Part shown: in pieces, positions 8,326-14,498 of the stretch | Numbering within the stretch: position 1 is the stretch's first letter | How the letters are laid out: every line of letters starts with the position of its first letter | Source: JACVRW01 sp035705985 | Lineage (GTDB): Bacteria; Actinomycetota; Thermoleophilia; Solirubrobacterales; Thermoleophilaceae | Length of the DNA: 14,498 nucleotides | Assembly (NCBI GenBank): GCA_035705985.1 | Contig: DASSVP010000117.1 | Span: forward strand, 1-14,498 | Reading direction: 5' to 3' | The notes under the pieces: generated by a model | What the model was told of the DNA's origin: nothing | The model's input: the letters and a program-made list of their open reading frames with translations, nothing else | The model's database searches: none | Translations under genes and position numbers: made by a program

Positions 8326-9123
8326 TCAGGCCTGAGTGGGTTCGTCGGAGCGGGCCAGCTCGCGCACCGCGTGCTCCGGGTCGGGGGCGCGCATCAGCGC
8401 CTCGCCGATCAGCACGGCGTCCACCCCCACCTGCTCCAGCTCCTCGATCTGCCCGCGGTGGTGTATGCCGGACTCCGAGACCACGACCTTCCCCGCCGGC
8501 ACGTCCGCGAGCAGGTCGAAGGTGCGCTGGATGTCCACGCTGAAGTCCTCGAGGTTGCGGTTGTTGATCCCGATGACGTCGCAGTCGAGCTCGAGCGCGC
8601 GCTCCAGCTCCTCGTCGTCGTGGATCTCCACGATCACGTCGAGGTCGAGCTCCTGCGCCTGCGCGTACAGCGACGCGAGCGCCGGCTGCTCCAGCGAGCC
8701 GATCACGAGCAGCACGGCATCGGCGCCCGCCAGCTTGGCCTCGTAGAGCTGGTACGGGTCGATCGTGAAGTCCTTGCGCAGGATCGGCAGCTCGATCGCG
8801 GCGCGCGCCTCGCGCAGGTCGGCCAGCGAGCCGCCGAAGTGCGCCTCCTCGGTGAGGATCGACACCGCCGCCGCGCCGCCTCGCTCGTAGGCCGCCACGA
8901 GGTCGGCGCAGCTCGCTCCCTCGCGGATGGTGCCCGCCGAGGGCGAGCGCCGCTTGTGCTCCGCGATCACGGACGTGCCGGGCCGCGACAGGGCCTCCGC
9001 GAACGGCCGGCCCTCGCGCCCGGTCTCGACCTCGGCCGCGAGGTCCGAAAGCGAGCGCTCCCGCTGGCGGCGTGCCACCGCGTCGCGCGTGGCGACCACG
9101 AGCTCGTCGAGGCGCGGGATCAC
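8326..9123 (-). CDS. trpC: Indole-3-glycerol phosphate synthase
   Basis: TrpC closes the ring of carboxyphenylamino-deoxyribulose phosphate to form indole-3-glycerol phosphate. The protein is 265 residues, a stand-alone TrpC not fused to TrpF. Active-site residues of the (beta/alpha)8 barrel are all visible: E55 and K57 in IAEHKRRSPSAG, K117 in LPILRKDF, E166 in VIVEIHDDEE, N187/N188 in IGINNRNL, and E217 in VVSESGI, with phosphate-binding GVDAVLIGEALM near the end. The start is GTG at 9123, overlapping the trpD stop as GTGA; GGAGG at 9138-9134 lies 10 bases upstream. The frame is open as far as 9711, but that part overlaps trpD and carries no TrpC sequence. The product goes to TrpA/TrpB, yet those genes resume only after four unrelated genes. 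Confidence 0.97.
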   Translation of the reverse strand: MIPRLDELVVATRDAVARRQRERSLSDLAAEVETGREGRPFAEALSRPGTSVIAEHKRRSPSAGTIREGASCADLVAAYERGGAAAVSILTEEAHFGGSLADLREARAAIELPILRKDFTIDPYQLYEAKLAGADAVLLVIGSLEQPALASLYAQAQELDLDVIVEIHDDEELERALELDCDVIGINNRNLEDFSVDIQRTFDLLADVPAGKVVVSESGIHHRGQIEELEQVGVDAVLIGEALMRAPDPEHAVRELARSDEPTQA

Positions 9124-10136
9124 GCGGCCGTGGCCTCCACCCAGCGCTCCAGCACCCCGGCGGCCGCGCCCGAGTCGATCGACTCCTCCGCGGCGCGGAC
9201 GCCGTCGGCGAGCGCGTCCGCCCGCCCCGCCACGTAGATCGCCGCGCCGGCGTTCAACACCGCGAGCGAGCGCTCCGTGCCGGGGTTGCCGGCGAGCACC
9301 TCGCGCAGCACGATGGCGTTCTGCCCCGGCGTGCCGGCGCCCACGGCGCCGTCGGCCGAGGGCTCGAGGCCGACGTCCCGGGGCGTCACGTCGTACGTGG
9401 ATAGCGCGCCGTCCTTCAGCTCCACCACCCGGGTCGCCCCCGAGACCGAGAACTCGTCCAGGCCATCGGCGCTCGACACTACCAAGGCCCTCTCCGCCCC
9501 AAGCTCCCCGAGTGCCGCCGCGATCGTCTCGAGCTTGCTCGGGTCGGAGACGCCGATCACCTGGCGTCGCGCGCCGGCCGGGTTCGTGAGCGGGCCGAGG
9601 AAGTTGAAGACCGTCCGCACGGCGAGCTCCTTGCGCACCGGCACGATGTGCTTGAAGGCCGGGTGGTGGAGCGGCGCGAACATGAAGCCGAAGCCGATCT
9701 CGCGGATGCACTCCTCGACAACCTCCACCTTCACATCGATACGCCCTCCCAAGGCCTCGAGGACATCAGCGGAACCACACTGACTCGTGGCCGAGCGATT
9801 TCCATGCTTTGCGACACGGCAGCCTGCACCCGCGGCGATGAAGGCTGCGGTGGTGGAGACGTTGAAGGTGGGTCTTCCGCCACCGGTACCTGCCGTGTCA
9901 ACGAGATCGTCACCGGCATCGACCTTGACCGCGCGTTCGCGCAGGACCTGGGCCAGCCCCGCGATCTCCCCCGTCGTCTCACCCTTGGTGCGCAGGGCGA
10001 TGAGGAAAGCCGCGGCCTGGGCCTCTGACGCGTTTCCATCGATGATCTCCGAGAGGACTCGGGCGGCCTCGGAGGGCCCCAGGTCCGCCTGGTTCGAGAG
10101 GCGGTCGATCGCCTCCGTGAGGACGGGGTTAGGCAT
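9120..10136 (-). CDS. trpD: Anthranilate phosphoribosyltransferase
   Basis: TrpD joins anthranilate and PRPP to give phosphoribosylanthranilate. The protein is 338 residues, full length for the family. It shows the helical N-terminal region, the PRPP-binding glycine loop DTAGTGGG (80-87), NVSTTAAF (92-99), KHGNRSATSQCGSADVLEALG (110-130) with the anthranilate-site and metal-site residues, FMFAPLHHPAFKHIVPVRKELAVRTVFNFLGPLTNP (151-186), and the metal-binding GLDEFS. The ATG at 10136 overlaps the trpG stop by 8 bases; its 3' end overlaps trpC as GTGA. Codon use is uneven: 26 of the 70 codons from residue 73 to 142 end in A or T, whereas codons before and especially after are almost all G/C-ending. 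G+C over 9721-9900 is about 63% by hand count, against about 80% at 9181-9240. The protein nevertheless looks intact. Confidence 0.97.
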   Translation of the reverse strand: MPNPVLTEAIDRLSNQADLGPSEAARVLSEIIDGNASEAQAAAFLIALRTKGETTGEIAGLAQVLRERAVKVDAGDDLVDTAGTGGGRPTFNVSTTAAFIAAGAGCRVAKHGNRSATSQCGSADVLEALGGRIDVKVEVVEECIREIGFGFMFAPLHHPAFKHIVPVRKELAVRTVFNFLGPLTNPAGARRQVIGVSDPSKLETIAAALGELGAERALVVSSADGLDEFSVSGATRVVELKDGALSTYDVTPRDVGLEPSADGAVGAGTPGQNAIVLREVLAGNPGTERSLAVLNAGAAIYVAGRADALADGVRAAEESIDSGAAAGVLERWVEATAA

Positions 10137-10683
10137 CCGCGAGGAAGTTCTTCAGAAGCTCTTTGCCGTGCGGCGTGAGGACGGACTCGGGGTGGAACTG
10201 GACGCCCTCGAGCGGGAGCTCGCGGTGGCGGAGGCCCATGATGACGTCGCCCGAGCGCGCCGACACCTCGAGCTCGCCGGGGAGCTCCGGATCGACGATC
10301 AGCGAGTGGTAGCGACCCACCACGAGCGGTGATTCGAGACCCTCGAAGATCGTCCTGCCGTCGTGCTCGACCTCAGCGGTCTTGCCGTGCACCGGCTCGC
10401 CGCGGACGACGCGGCCGCCGTACGCCGCCGCGAGCGCCTGATGCCCGAGGCAGACGCCCAGCACCGGCACGCCGCCCTCGGCATAGCGGCGGATCGCGTC
10501 CTTCGACAGGCCCGCCTCCTCGGGCGTGCACGGGCCCGGCGAGACGATCACGCGGTCCGGGCTCCGCTCGAGCAGCTCCGGCAGGTCGCTCCGCACCACG
10601 TCGACGTCCGCCCCGAGCTCGCCCAGGTACTGGACGAGGTTGTACGTGAACGAGTCGTAGTTGTCGACGACGAGCACGTTCAC
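10129..10683 (-). CDS. trpG: Anthranilate synthase component II (glutamine amidotransferase)
   Basis: This class I glutamine amidotransferase supplies ammonia to TrpE. The protein is 184 residues, the size of a single-function TrpG/PabA. It opens with the typical VLVVDNYDSFTYNLVQYL and has VIVSPGPCTPEEAG (45-58), the nucleophile C78 in GVCLGHQALA, VHGKTAEV (98-105), GRYHSLIV and the H164/E166 pair in VQFHPESVLT. The GTG at 10683 overlaps the trpE stop as GTGA and has GGGAG at 10695-10691, 7 bases upstream, a good ribosome-binding site. TrpG-type proteins may also serve PabB in folate synthesis; no pabB is visible here, so a dual role cannot be judged. It overlaps trpD by 8 bases. Confidence 0.97.
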   Translation of the reverse strand: MNVLVVDNYDSFTYNLVQYLGELGADVDVVRSDLPELLERSPDRVIVSPGPCTPEEAGLSKDAIRRYAEGGVPVLGVCLGHQALAAAYGGRVVRGEPVHGKTAEVEHDGRTIFEGLESPLVVGRYHSLIVDPELPGELEVSARSGDVIMGLRHRELPLEGVQFHPESVLTPHGKELLKNFLADA

Positions 10684-12179
10684 GCCCAGTCTCCCTGCTC
10701 GCAGGCCAGCCGCACCGCGTCCATCACGGCGCCCGCCTTCGCCTGGGTCTCGCGGACCTCGTACGCCGGATCGGAGTCGGCCACGATCCCGCCGCCCGCC
10801 TGGACGTGAACCTTGCCGTCCTTCACGAGCGCCGAGCGGATGTAGATGCAGGTGTCGAGGTCGCCGGTGTACGACAGGTAGCCCACGCCGCCGCCGTACG
10901 GGCCGCGGCCGACCGACTCGAGCTCGTCGATGATCTGCATCGCGCGGATCTTCGGCGCGCCCGAGAGCGTGCCCACCGGTAGCGCCGCCCGCAGCGCGTC
11001 CATGGGCGTCACCTCTGGCCGCAGCGTCCCGGACACCTGGGACACGATGTGCATCACGTGCGAGTAGGTCTCCACGGCCATCAGCTCCTCGACCTGCACC
11101 GAGCCGTACTCGCACACGCGCCCGAGGTCGTTGCGGCCCAGGTCCACGAGCATCACGTGCTCGGCGCGCTCCTTCGGGTCGGCAAGGAGGCCGCGCGCCC
11201 GCTCGAGGTCCTGCTCCACGGAGTCCGCGCGCGGGCGCGTGCCGGCGATCGGGCGCTGGATGACCTTGCGGCCGGTCACGGTCACGAGGGTCTCCGGGGA
11301 GGCCCCCGCGATCTCGAAGTCCTCGAAGTCCAGGAAGTACATGTACGGGCTCGGGTTGATCGCGCGGAGGCCGCGGTAGATCGAGAACGCGTCGACCGGG
11401 CAGTCGGCGCTCCAGCGCTGGCTCGGGACCACCTGGTAGATGTCGCCCGCGCGGATGTACTCCTTGGCGCGCTCGACCGCCTCGGCGTAGCCGCCGGCGC
11501 CCATGTTCGACGTGAACTCGGGCGGCTCGCGGCGGCCCGAGCCCGGCCGCGGCACCGGGCCGCGCAGGCGCTCGCGCACCTCGGCGATCGCGGCGGCGGC
11601 ATCCTCGTACGCGCGTTCCAGGTCGTCGTGCGCGAGGGGGCGGGCGGTGCCCGCACCGGAGCGATGGTCTCCCGCCACGACGTTGGCCAGGACCGTCACC
11701 TCATGGCGGAGGTGATCGAACGCGAGCAGCAGGTCGGTCACCATCACGGCCAGCCGCGGCATCCCGGTGTCGTCGGGATTCGGCTCGCCGATGCTCGGCT
11801 CGGTGCTCCGCGCCAGGTCGTAGCCGAACATGCCCACCGCGCCGCCGGCGAACGGCGGCAGGCCGTCGAGCGGCGCGATCTCGTAGCGGGCCAGCTCGGC
11901 GTCCACGAGCGCGTAGGGGTCGCCCTCGTCGTCGCGCTCCGCCCGGATCACCGCGCGCGGCCGGAAGCCGAGGAACGACCAGCGGCCCACCTGCTGGCCC
12001 TGCTCCGCCGACTCGAGCAGGAACGACGGCCCGTCGCCGCGCAGCTTCAGGTAGGCGGACACCGGCGTCTCGCAGTCCGCGATGAAGGTGTGCCGCAGCG
12101 GCACGAGCGAGTGCTCGCGCGCCAGCTCGCGCACCTCCGCGAGCGACGGCGTCAGCTCGAGGTCAACGGCGACGGCCAT
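10680..12179 (-). CDS. trpE: Anthranilate synthase component I
   Basis: TrpE makes anthranilate from chorismate using ammonia from TrpG. The protein is 499 residues, a stand-alone component I. Visible features are the LLES tryptophan-binding motif (54-57) that mediates feedback inhibition in characterised TrpE proteins, GRWSFLGF (65-72), the chorismate-binding domain from about 220, YIRAGDIYQVVPSQR (241-255), FLDFEDFEIAGASPE (282-296), RPIAGTRPR (309-317), HVMLVDLGRNDLGRV (341-355), GTLSGAPKIRAMQIIDELE (403-421) and GYLSYTGDLD with IRSALVKDG, VQAGGGIVADSDP. These distinguish TrpE from PabB and isochorismate synthases. The ATG at 12179 lies within hisIE (17-base overlap), with GAGGTG at 12189-12184 just upstream. 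No leader peptide, T-box or attenuator can fit before it because hisIE occupies the space, so control here probably rests on feedback and on transcription from further upstream. Confidence 0.97.
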   Translation of the reverse strand: MAVAVDLELTPSLAEVRELAREHSLVPLRHTFIADCETPVSAYLKLRGDGPSFLLESAEQGQQVGRWSFLGFRPRAVIRAERDDEGDPYALVDAELARYEIAPLDGLPPFAGGAVGMFGYDLARSTEPSIGEPNPDDTGMPRLAVMVTDLLLAFDHLRHEVTVLANVVAGDHRSGAGTARPLAHDDLERAYEDAAAAIAEVRERLRGPVPRPGSGRREPPEFTSNMGAGGYAEAVERAKEYIRAGDIYQVVPSQRWSADCPVDAFSIYRGLRAINPSPYMYFLDFEDFEIAGASPETLVTVTGRKVIQRPIAGTRPRADSVEQDLERARGLLADPKERAEHVMLVDLGRNDLGRVCEYGSVQVEELMAVETYSHVMHIVSQVSGTLRPEVTPMDALRAALPVGTLSGAPKIRAMQIIDELESVGRGPYGGGVGYLSYTGDLDTCIYIRSALVKDGKVHVQAGGGIVADSDPAYEVRETQAKAGAVMDAVRLACEQGDWA

Positions 12180-12726
12180 TCAGCACCTCGTAGACGTCGG
12201 CCAGCTCGACGCCGCGGGCCGCGAGGAGCACGGCCAGGTGGTAGAGCACGTCCGCGGCTTCCTCCGCCAGGCGCTCGTCGGACTCGTCGCGCGCCGCCCG
12301 CGCGACCTCCTCCGCCTCCTCCTGCACCTTCGTGCCCACGAGCTCGGGGTCCGCGAGCAGCCTGCCGGTATACGTGTCCGCCCCGCGGCGCTCCGCGATC
12401 GTGCGAGCCAGCGTGGGCAGCGCCTCGGCCGCGACCGGCTCGAGCTCGCCCCTGTGGAAGCACGTGCGCGCCCCGGTGTGGCACGCCGGGCCGGCCGGGT
12501 CGACCAGGGCGAGGAGCGCGTCCTCGTCGCAGTCGAAGCGGAGCTCCTTCACGCGCTGGACGTTGCCCGAGGTCTCCCCCTTGTGCCAGAGCTCCTGGCG
12601 CGAGCGCGACCAGAACCACATCTCACCCGTCTCGCGGGTGCGCTCGAGCGCCTCGTCGTTCATGTACGCGAGCGTGAGCACCTCGCCGGTGCGCGCGTCC
12701 TGGACTATGCACGGGAGCAAATCCAC
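12163..12726 (-). CDS. hisIE: Bifunctional phosphoribosyl-AMP cyclohydrolase / phosphoribosyl-ATP pyrophosphatase
   Basis: This fused enzyme carries out the second and third steps of histidine synthesis. The protein is 187 residues. The HisI half (1 to about 92) has IVQDARTGEVLTLAYMN (7-23), MWFWSRSRQELWHKGETSGN (36-55), the metal-binding FDCDEDALL (64-72; D65, D67, D69) and zinc-ligand cysteines C66, C82 and C89 in GPACHTGARTC. The HisE half (about 103-187) has ADTYTGRLL, KVQEEAEEVARAA (133-145) and EEAADVLYHLAVLL (155-168). The only standard start giving the conserved N-terminus is GTG at 12726, 8 bases below the GNAT stop and without a clear Shine-Dalgarno; it leaves only six residues before IVQD, slightly short. 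It overlaps trpE by 17 bases. Many actinobacteria carry separate hisI and hisE, so the fusion is of some taxonomic interest. Confidence 0.95.
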   Translation of the reverse strand: MDLLPCIVQDARTGEVLTLAYMNDEALERTRETGEMWFWSRSRQELWHKGETSGNVQRVKELRFDCDEDALLALVDPAGPACHTGARTCFHRGELEPVAAEALPTLARTIAERRGADTYTGRLLADPELVGTKVQEEAEEVARAARDESDERLAEEAADVLYHLAVLLAARGVELADVYEVLNGRRR

Positions 12727-12734
12727 GGCTTCGA

Positions 12735-13499
12735 TTATGGACGGCTCGCCGCGGTGACCTTCAAGAACTCGTACGTGGCGCCGATCTCGTCGAATCCGAG
12801 ACTGCGGTAGAGCTGCTGGGGCCAGTCGGCGGCGTCGGTGACCATGAACACCTGCTCGGCGCCCTCCGCCCCAGCCGTGTCCGCCGCCGCGGCCACCGCG
12901 GCGCGCGCGTGGCCGCGCCTGCGCCGTCCCTGCAGCGTGCCCACCTCGTCCACCTGCGCGAGCCCGTCGTGCACGTACAGGCGGCACGCGCACGCGGGGT
13001 CGTCGGGGGGCGCCGCGAAGTCGCGGGCGCCCAGCACCTGGTCGTAGCGGCGGTCCATCTCCGCGAGCTGGCGCACCGCCTCGTCCTGCCAGCCGAAGGG
13101 CTGCTCGCGCCGGAACGCCGCGAGCGTCGCCGCGCCGAGGGCGCGGCTCACCTCGCCGCCCGTACCGAACTCCGGCGCGCGGTCAGGCGGGCGCCGCCGG
13201 ACCATGATCAGGACCCGGAAGACGTTCCAGCCGGCCTTCTCGAAGCCGGGCGCCAGTCGGGCGCCGAGCGACTCGTCGTGCACCACGAGCTTGCGATGCC
13301 CGTACGCGGCCTGCACCTGGTCCGCTTCCGCCATCAGCTCGTCCGGCTCGGCGTCCGCGTTCTCCACGCGAATGGCGTTCACCTGCCAGACGAGCGGCAG
13401 GGTGGGCGTGAGCAGGGCCGTGCCGTGCCGCGTGACGGCCACCTCGTCGCAGACGCCCTCCTCGGCGTGCCGCATGAAAGCGTGGATCCGCGCGATCAC
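12735..13499 (-). CDS. GNAT-family N-acetyltransferase, substrate unknown
   Basis: The protein is 254 residues. The C-terminal third carries the recognisable GNAT fold: the acetyl-CoA loop region in QVDEVGTLQGRRRRGHARA (about 182-200), FMVTDAAD (218-225) and the C-terminal QLYRSLGFDEIGATYEFLK (229-247). The N-terminal half (ALLTPTLPLVWQVNAIRV, KLVVHDESLGARLAPGFEKAGW, VLIMVRR) resembles a second, degenerate GNAT half as in tandem-GNAT proteins. I chose GTG at 13499 because it overlaps the era stop as GTGA, the pattern seen at other junctions here; the ATG at 13475 is the alternative and would drop eight residues. Upstream in-frame sequence lies inside era and is not credible protein. Nothing in the sequence identifies the acceptor substrate; location beside era and ybeY hints at, but does not show, a ribosome or tRNA link. 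Confidence 0.85.
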   Translation of the reverse strand: MIARIHAFMRHAEEGVCDEVAVTRHGTALLTPTLPLVWQVNAIRVENADAEPDELMAEADQVQAAYGHRKLVVHDESLGARLAPGFEKAGWNVFRVLIMVRRRPPDRAPEFGTGGEVSRALGAATLAAFRREQPFGWQDEAVRQLAEMDRRYDQVLGARDFAAPPDDPACACRLYVHDGLAQVDEVGTLQGRRRRGHARAAVAAAADTAGAEGAEQVFMVTDAADWPQQLYRSLGFDEIGATYEFLKVTAASRP

Positions 13500-14377
13500 T
13501 CGATGCCCAGGCGGTCCAGCAGGCCCTCGTCGCGCCGCCAGCCCTTGCGCACACGCACGTTCAGGTCGAGATGGACGCGCCGGTCCAGCAGCCGCTCGAT
13601 CTCCTTGCGAGCGGCGGTGCCGACCGCCCGCACCATCCGGCCCCCGGCGCCGACGAGGATCCCCTTCTGCGACTCGGTCTCCGCCCATACGCGGGCGCGC
13701 ACCATGAGGAGGCCGTCCTCGCGCTCTTCGAGCTCGTCGATCTCCACCTCCACCGAGTGCGGCACCTCCTCGCGCGTCCGCAGGAGCACCTGCTCGCGGA
13801 TCAGCTCGGCGAGCTGGAGCTCGAGCGACTGGTCGCTCTGCTCGTCCGGCGGGTAGAGGAAGGGCCCCTCCGGCACGAGCGACACGAGCTCCTCCACCAC
13901 GGGCGCCACGCCCGCGCCGCTCTTCGCGCTGATCGGGAACAGCTCGCCCTGCACGTCGAGCTCGGCGGCGTCCGCGAGCGCTCGCACGGTCCGGGGTCTG
14001 TCGAGCCGGTCGACCTTGTTAAGGACCGTGACCGCGGGAACGCCCGCGCTCTTCAGCGCGTCGGCGATGAAGCGGTCGCCGGGGCCGATCTCCTGCTCGC
14101 CGTTCAGGACGAACAGTGCGGCGTCCGCGTCCGCGAGCGCGCGCTCCACCTGGCGCTGCATCCGCTCCGTGAGCGCGTCGCGCGGGCGCTGGACGCCGGG
14201 GAGGTCGACGAGCACGAGCTGCCAGTCGTCGCCGGTGGCGACGCCGCGGATCTCGCGGCGGGTGGTCTGCGGCTTGTCGGACACGATCGCCACCTTGCCG
14301 CCCACTATCTGGTTCACGAGCGTCGACTTGCCCGCGTTCGGCCGCCCGGCCAGTGCCACGAATCCCGAGCGGCTCAC
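13496..14377 (-). CDS. era: GTPase Era, 30S ribosome assembly factor
   Basis: Era binds GTP and the 3' end of 16S rRNA and helps 30S maturation. The protein is 293 residues, normal length. G motifs are in order: G1 GRPNAGKS (11-18), the switch I region DKPQTTRREIRG (34-45), G3 DLPGV (58-62), G4 NKVD (120-123) and G5 SAK (150-152). The C-terminal type II KH domain includes REQVLLRTREEVPHSVEVEI (194-213) and QKGILVGAGGRMVRAVG (237-253), then ARKEIERLLDRRVHLDLNVRV. The KH loop reads GAGG, without the lysine common in bacterial Era (GKGG or GNKG). The start is GTG at 14377, overlapping the ybeY stop as GTGA. The ybeY-era order is common in bacteria and both proteins act in small-subunit maturation. 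Confidence 0.97.
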   Translation of the reverse strand: MSRSGFVALAGRPNAGKSTLVNQIVGGKVAIVSDKPQTTRREIRGVATGDDWQLVLVDLPGVQRPRDALTERMQRQVERALADADAALFVLNGEQEIGPGDRFIADALKSAGVPAVTVLNKVDRLDRPRTVRALADAAELDVQGELFPISAKSGAGVAPVVEELVSLVPEGPFLYPPDEQSDQSLELQLAELIREQVLLRTREEVPHSVEVEIDELEEREDGLLMVRARVWAETESQKGILVGAGGRMVRAVGTAARKEIERLLDRRVHLDLNVRVRKGWRRDEGLLDRLGIE

Positions 14378-14498
14378 AGCGCGTCCAGCACCCTCTCTTG
14401 GAGCGCCAGCATCTCGCCGTCGTCGGTCTCGTGGTCCATGCCGGAGAGGTGAAGCGCTCCGTGCAGGATCGCCTCGCGGACATCCTCGGTTTGCTCGA
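14374..14498 (-). CDS. ybeY: Endoribonuclease YbeY (3' end only)
   Basis: Only the last 40 codons are inside the window, but they hold the YbeY signature HGALHLSGMDH, whose three histidines bind the catalytic zinc (family pattern H-G-x-L-H-L-x-G-x-D-H). The tail, ETDDGEMLALQERVLDAL, ends in TGA at 14376-14374. YbeY acts in 16S rRNA 3'-end maturation and ribosome quality control. The stop overlaps the GTG start of era by four bases, so the two are co-transcribed and probably coupled. The N-terminal part lies beyond the right edge. Confidence 0.9.
   Translation of the reverse strand, partial: EQTEDVREAILHGALHLSGMDHETDDGEMLALQERVLDAL

Noticed and set aside
9124..9711. Upstream extension of trpC across trpD
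   Set aside because: TrpC is complete from the GTG at 9123; the extension is an antigenic-looking, motif-free shadow frame of trpD.
12163..12240. trp leader peptide, attenuator or T-box before trpE
   Set aside because: No Trp-codon run, T-box or hairpin/T-run arrangement is present, and the region is coding sequence of hisIE.
11049..12677. Plus-strand open frame of about 540 codons opposite trpE and hisIE
   Set aside because: Low-complexity His/Arg/Ala-rich translation without motifs, a shadow of strongly supported minus-strand genes.

Overview
The window reads as a chromosomal segment of a very GC-rich bacterium, most likely an actinobacterium and possibly of the Thermoleophilia/Solirubrobacterales type. 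That placement is inferred from composition, GTG/TTG starts and gene order; no 16S or other marker is present. Every gene I can support lies on the minus strand, so transcription runs from high to low coordinates. No tRNA, rRNA, CRISPR array, insertion sequence, phage gene or convincing intrinsic terminator was found.

In transcription order the layout is: (1) the 3' end of ybeY, then era and a GNAT-type acetyltransferase; (2) hisIE, a fused two-step histidine enzyme; (3) trpE, trpG, trpD and trpC, which take chorismate to indole-3-glycerol phosphate except for the TrpF step; (4) a cell-envelope cassette of a MoxR AAA+ ATPase, a DUF58 protein, a multi-spanning transglutaminase-like membrane protein and a membrane-anchored HtrA-type serine protease; (5) trpF, trpB and trpA, the last cut by the left edge. 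With trpF the tryptophan pathway from chorismate is complete.

The genes are packed very tightly. Six junctions are four-base GTGA or ATGA start/stop overlaps, and three more overlap by 8 to 17 bases. The only gaps longer than 20 bases are trpC-moxR (27), transglutaminase-htrA (64) and htrA-trpF (78), so the breaks fall at the edges of the envelope cassette and of htrA. This suggests one long co-transcribed region built from modules that are translationally coupled inside and looser at their borders.

The most notable points are the four-gene envelope cassette splitting the trp genes between trpC and trpF, a dedicated trpF in what looks like an actinobacterium (where PriA often replaces it), the HisI-HisE fusion abutting trpE, a Shine-Dalgarno-masking hairpin at the trpC-moxR junction, and a sharp codon-usage shift inside trpD. 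I see no clearly new defence or mobile system; the envelope cassette is the best candidate for an under-described unit.
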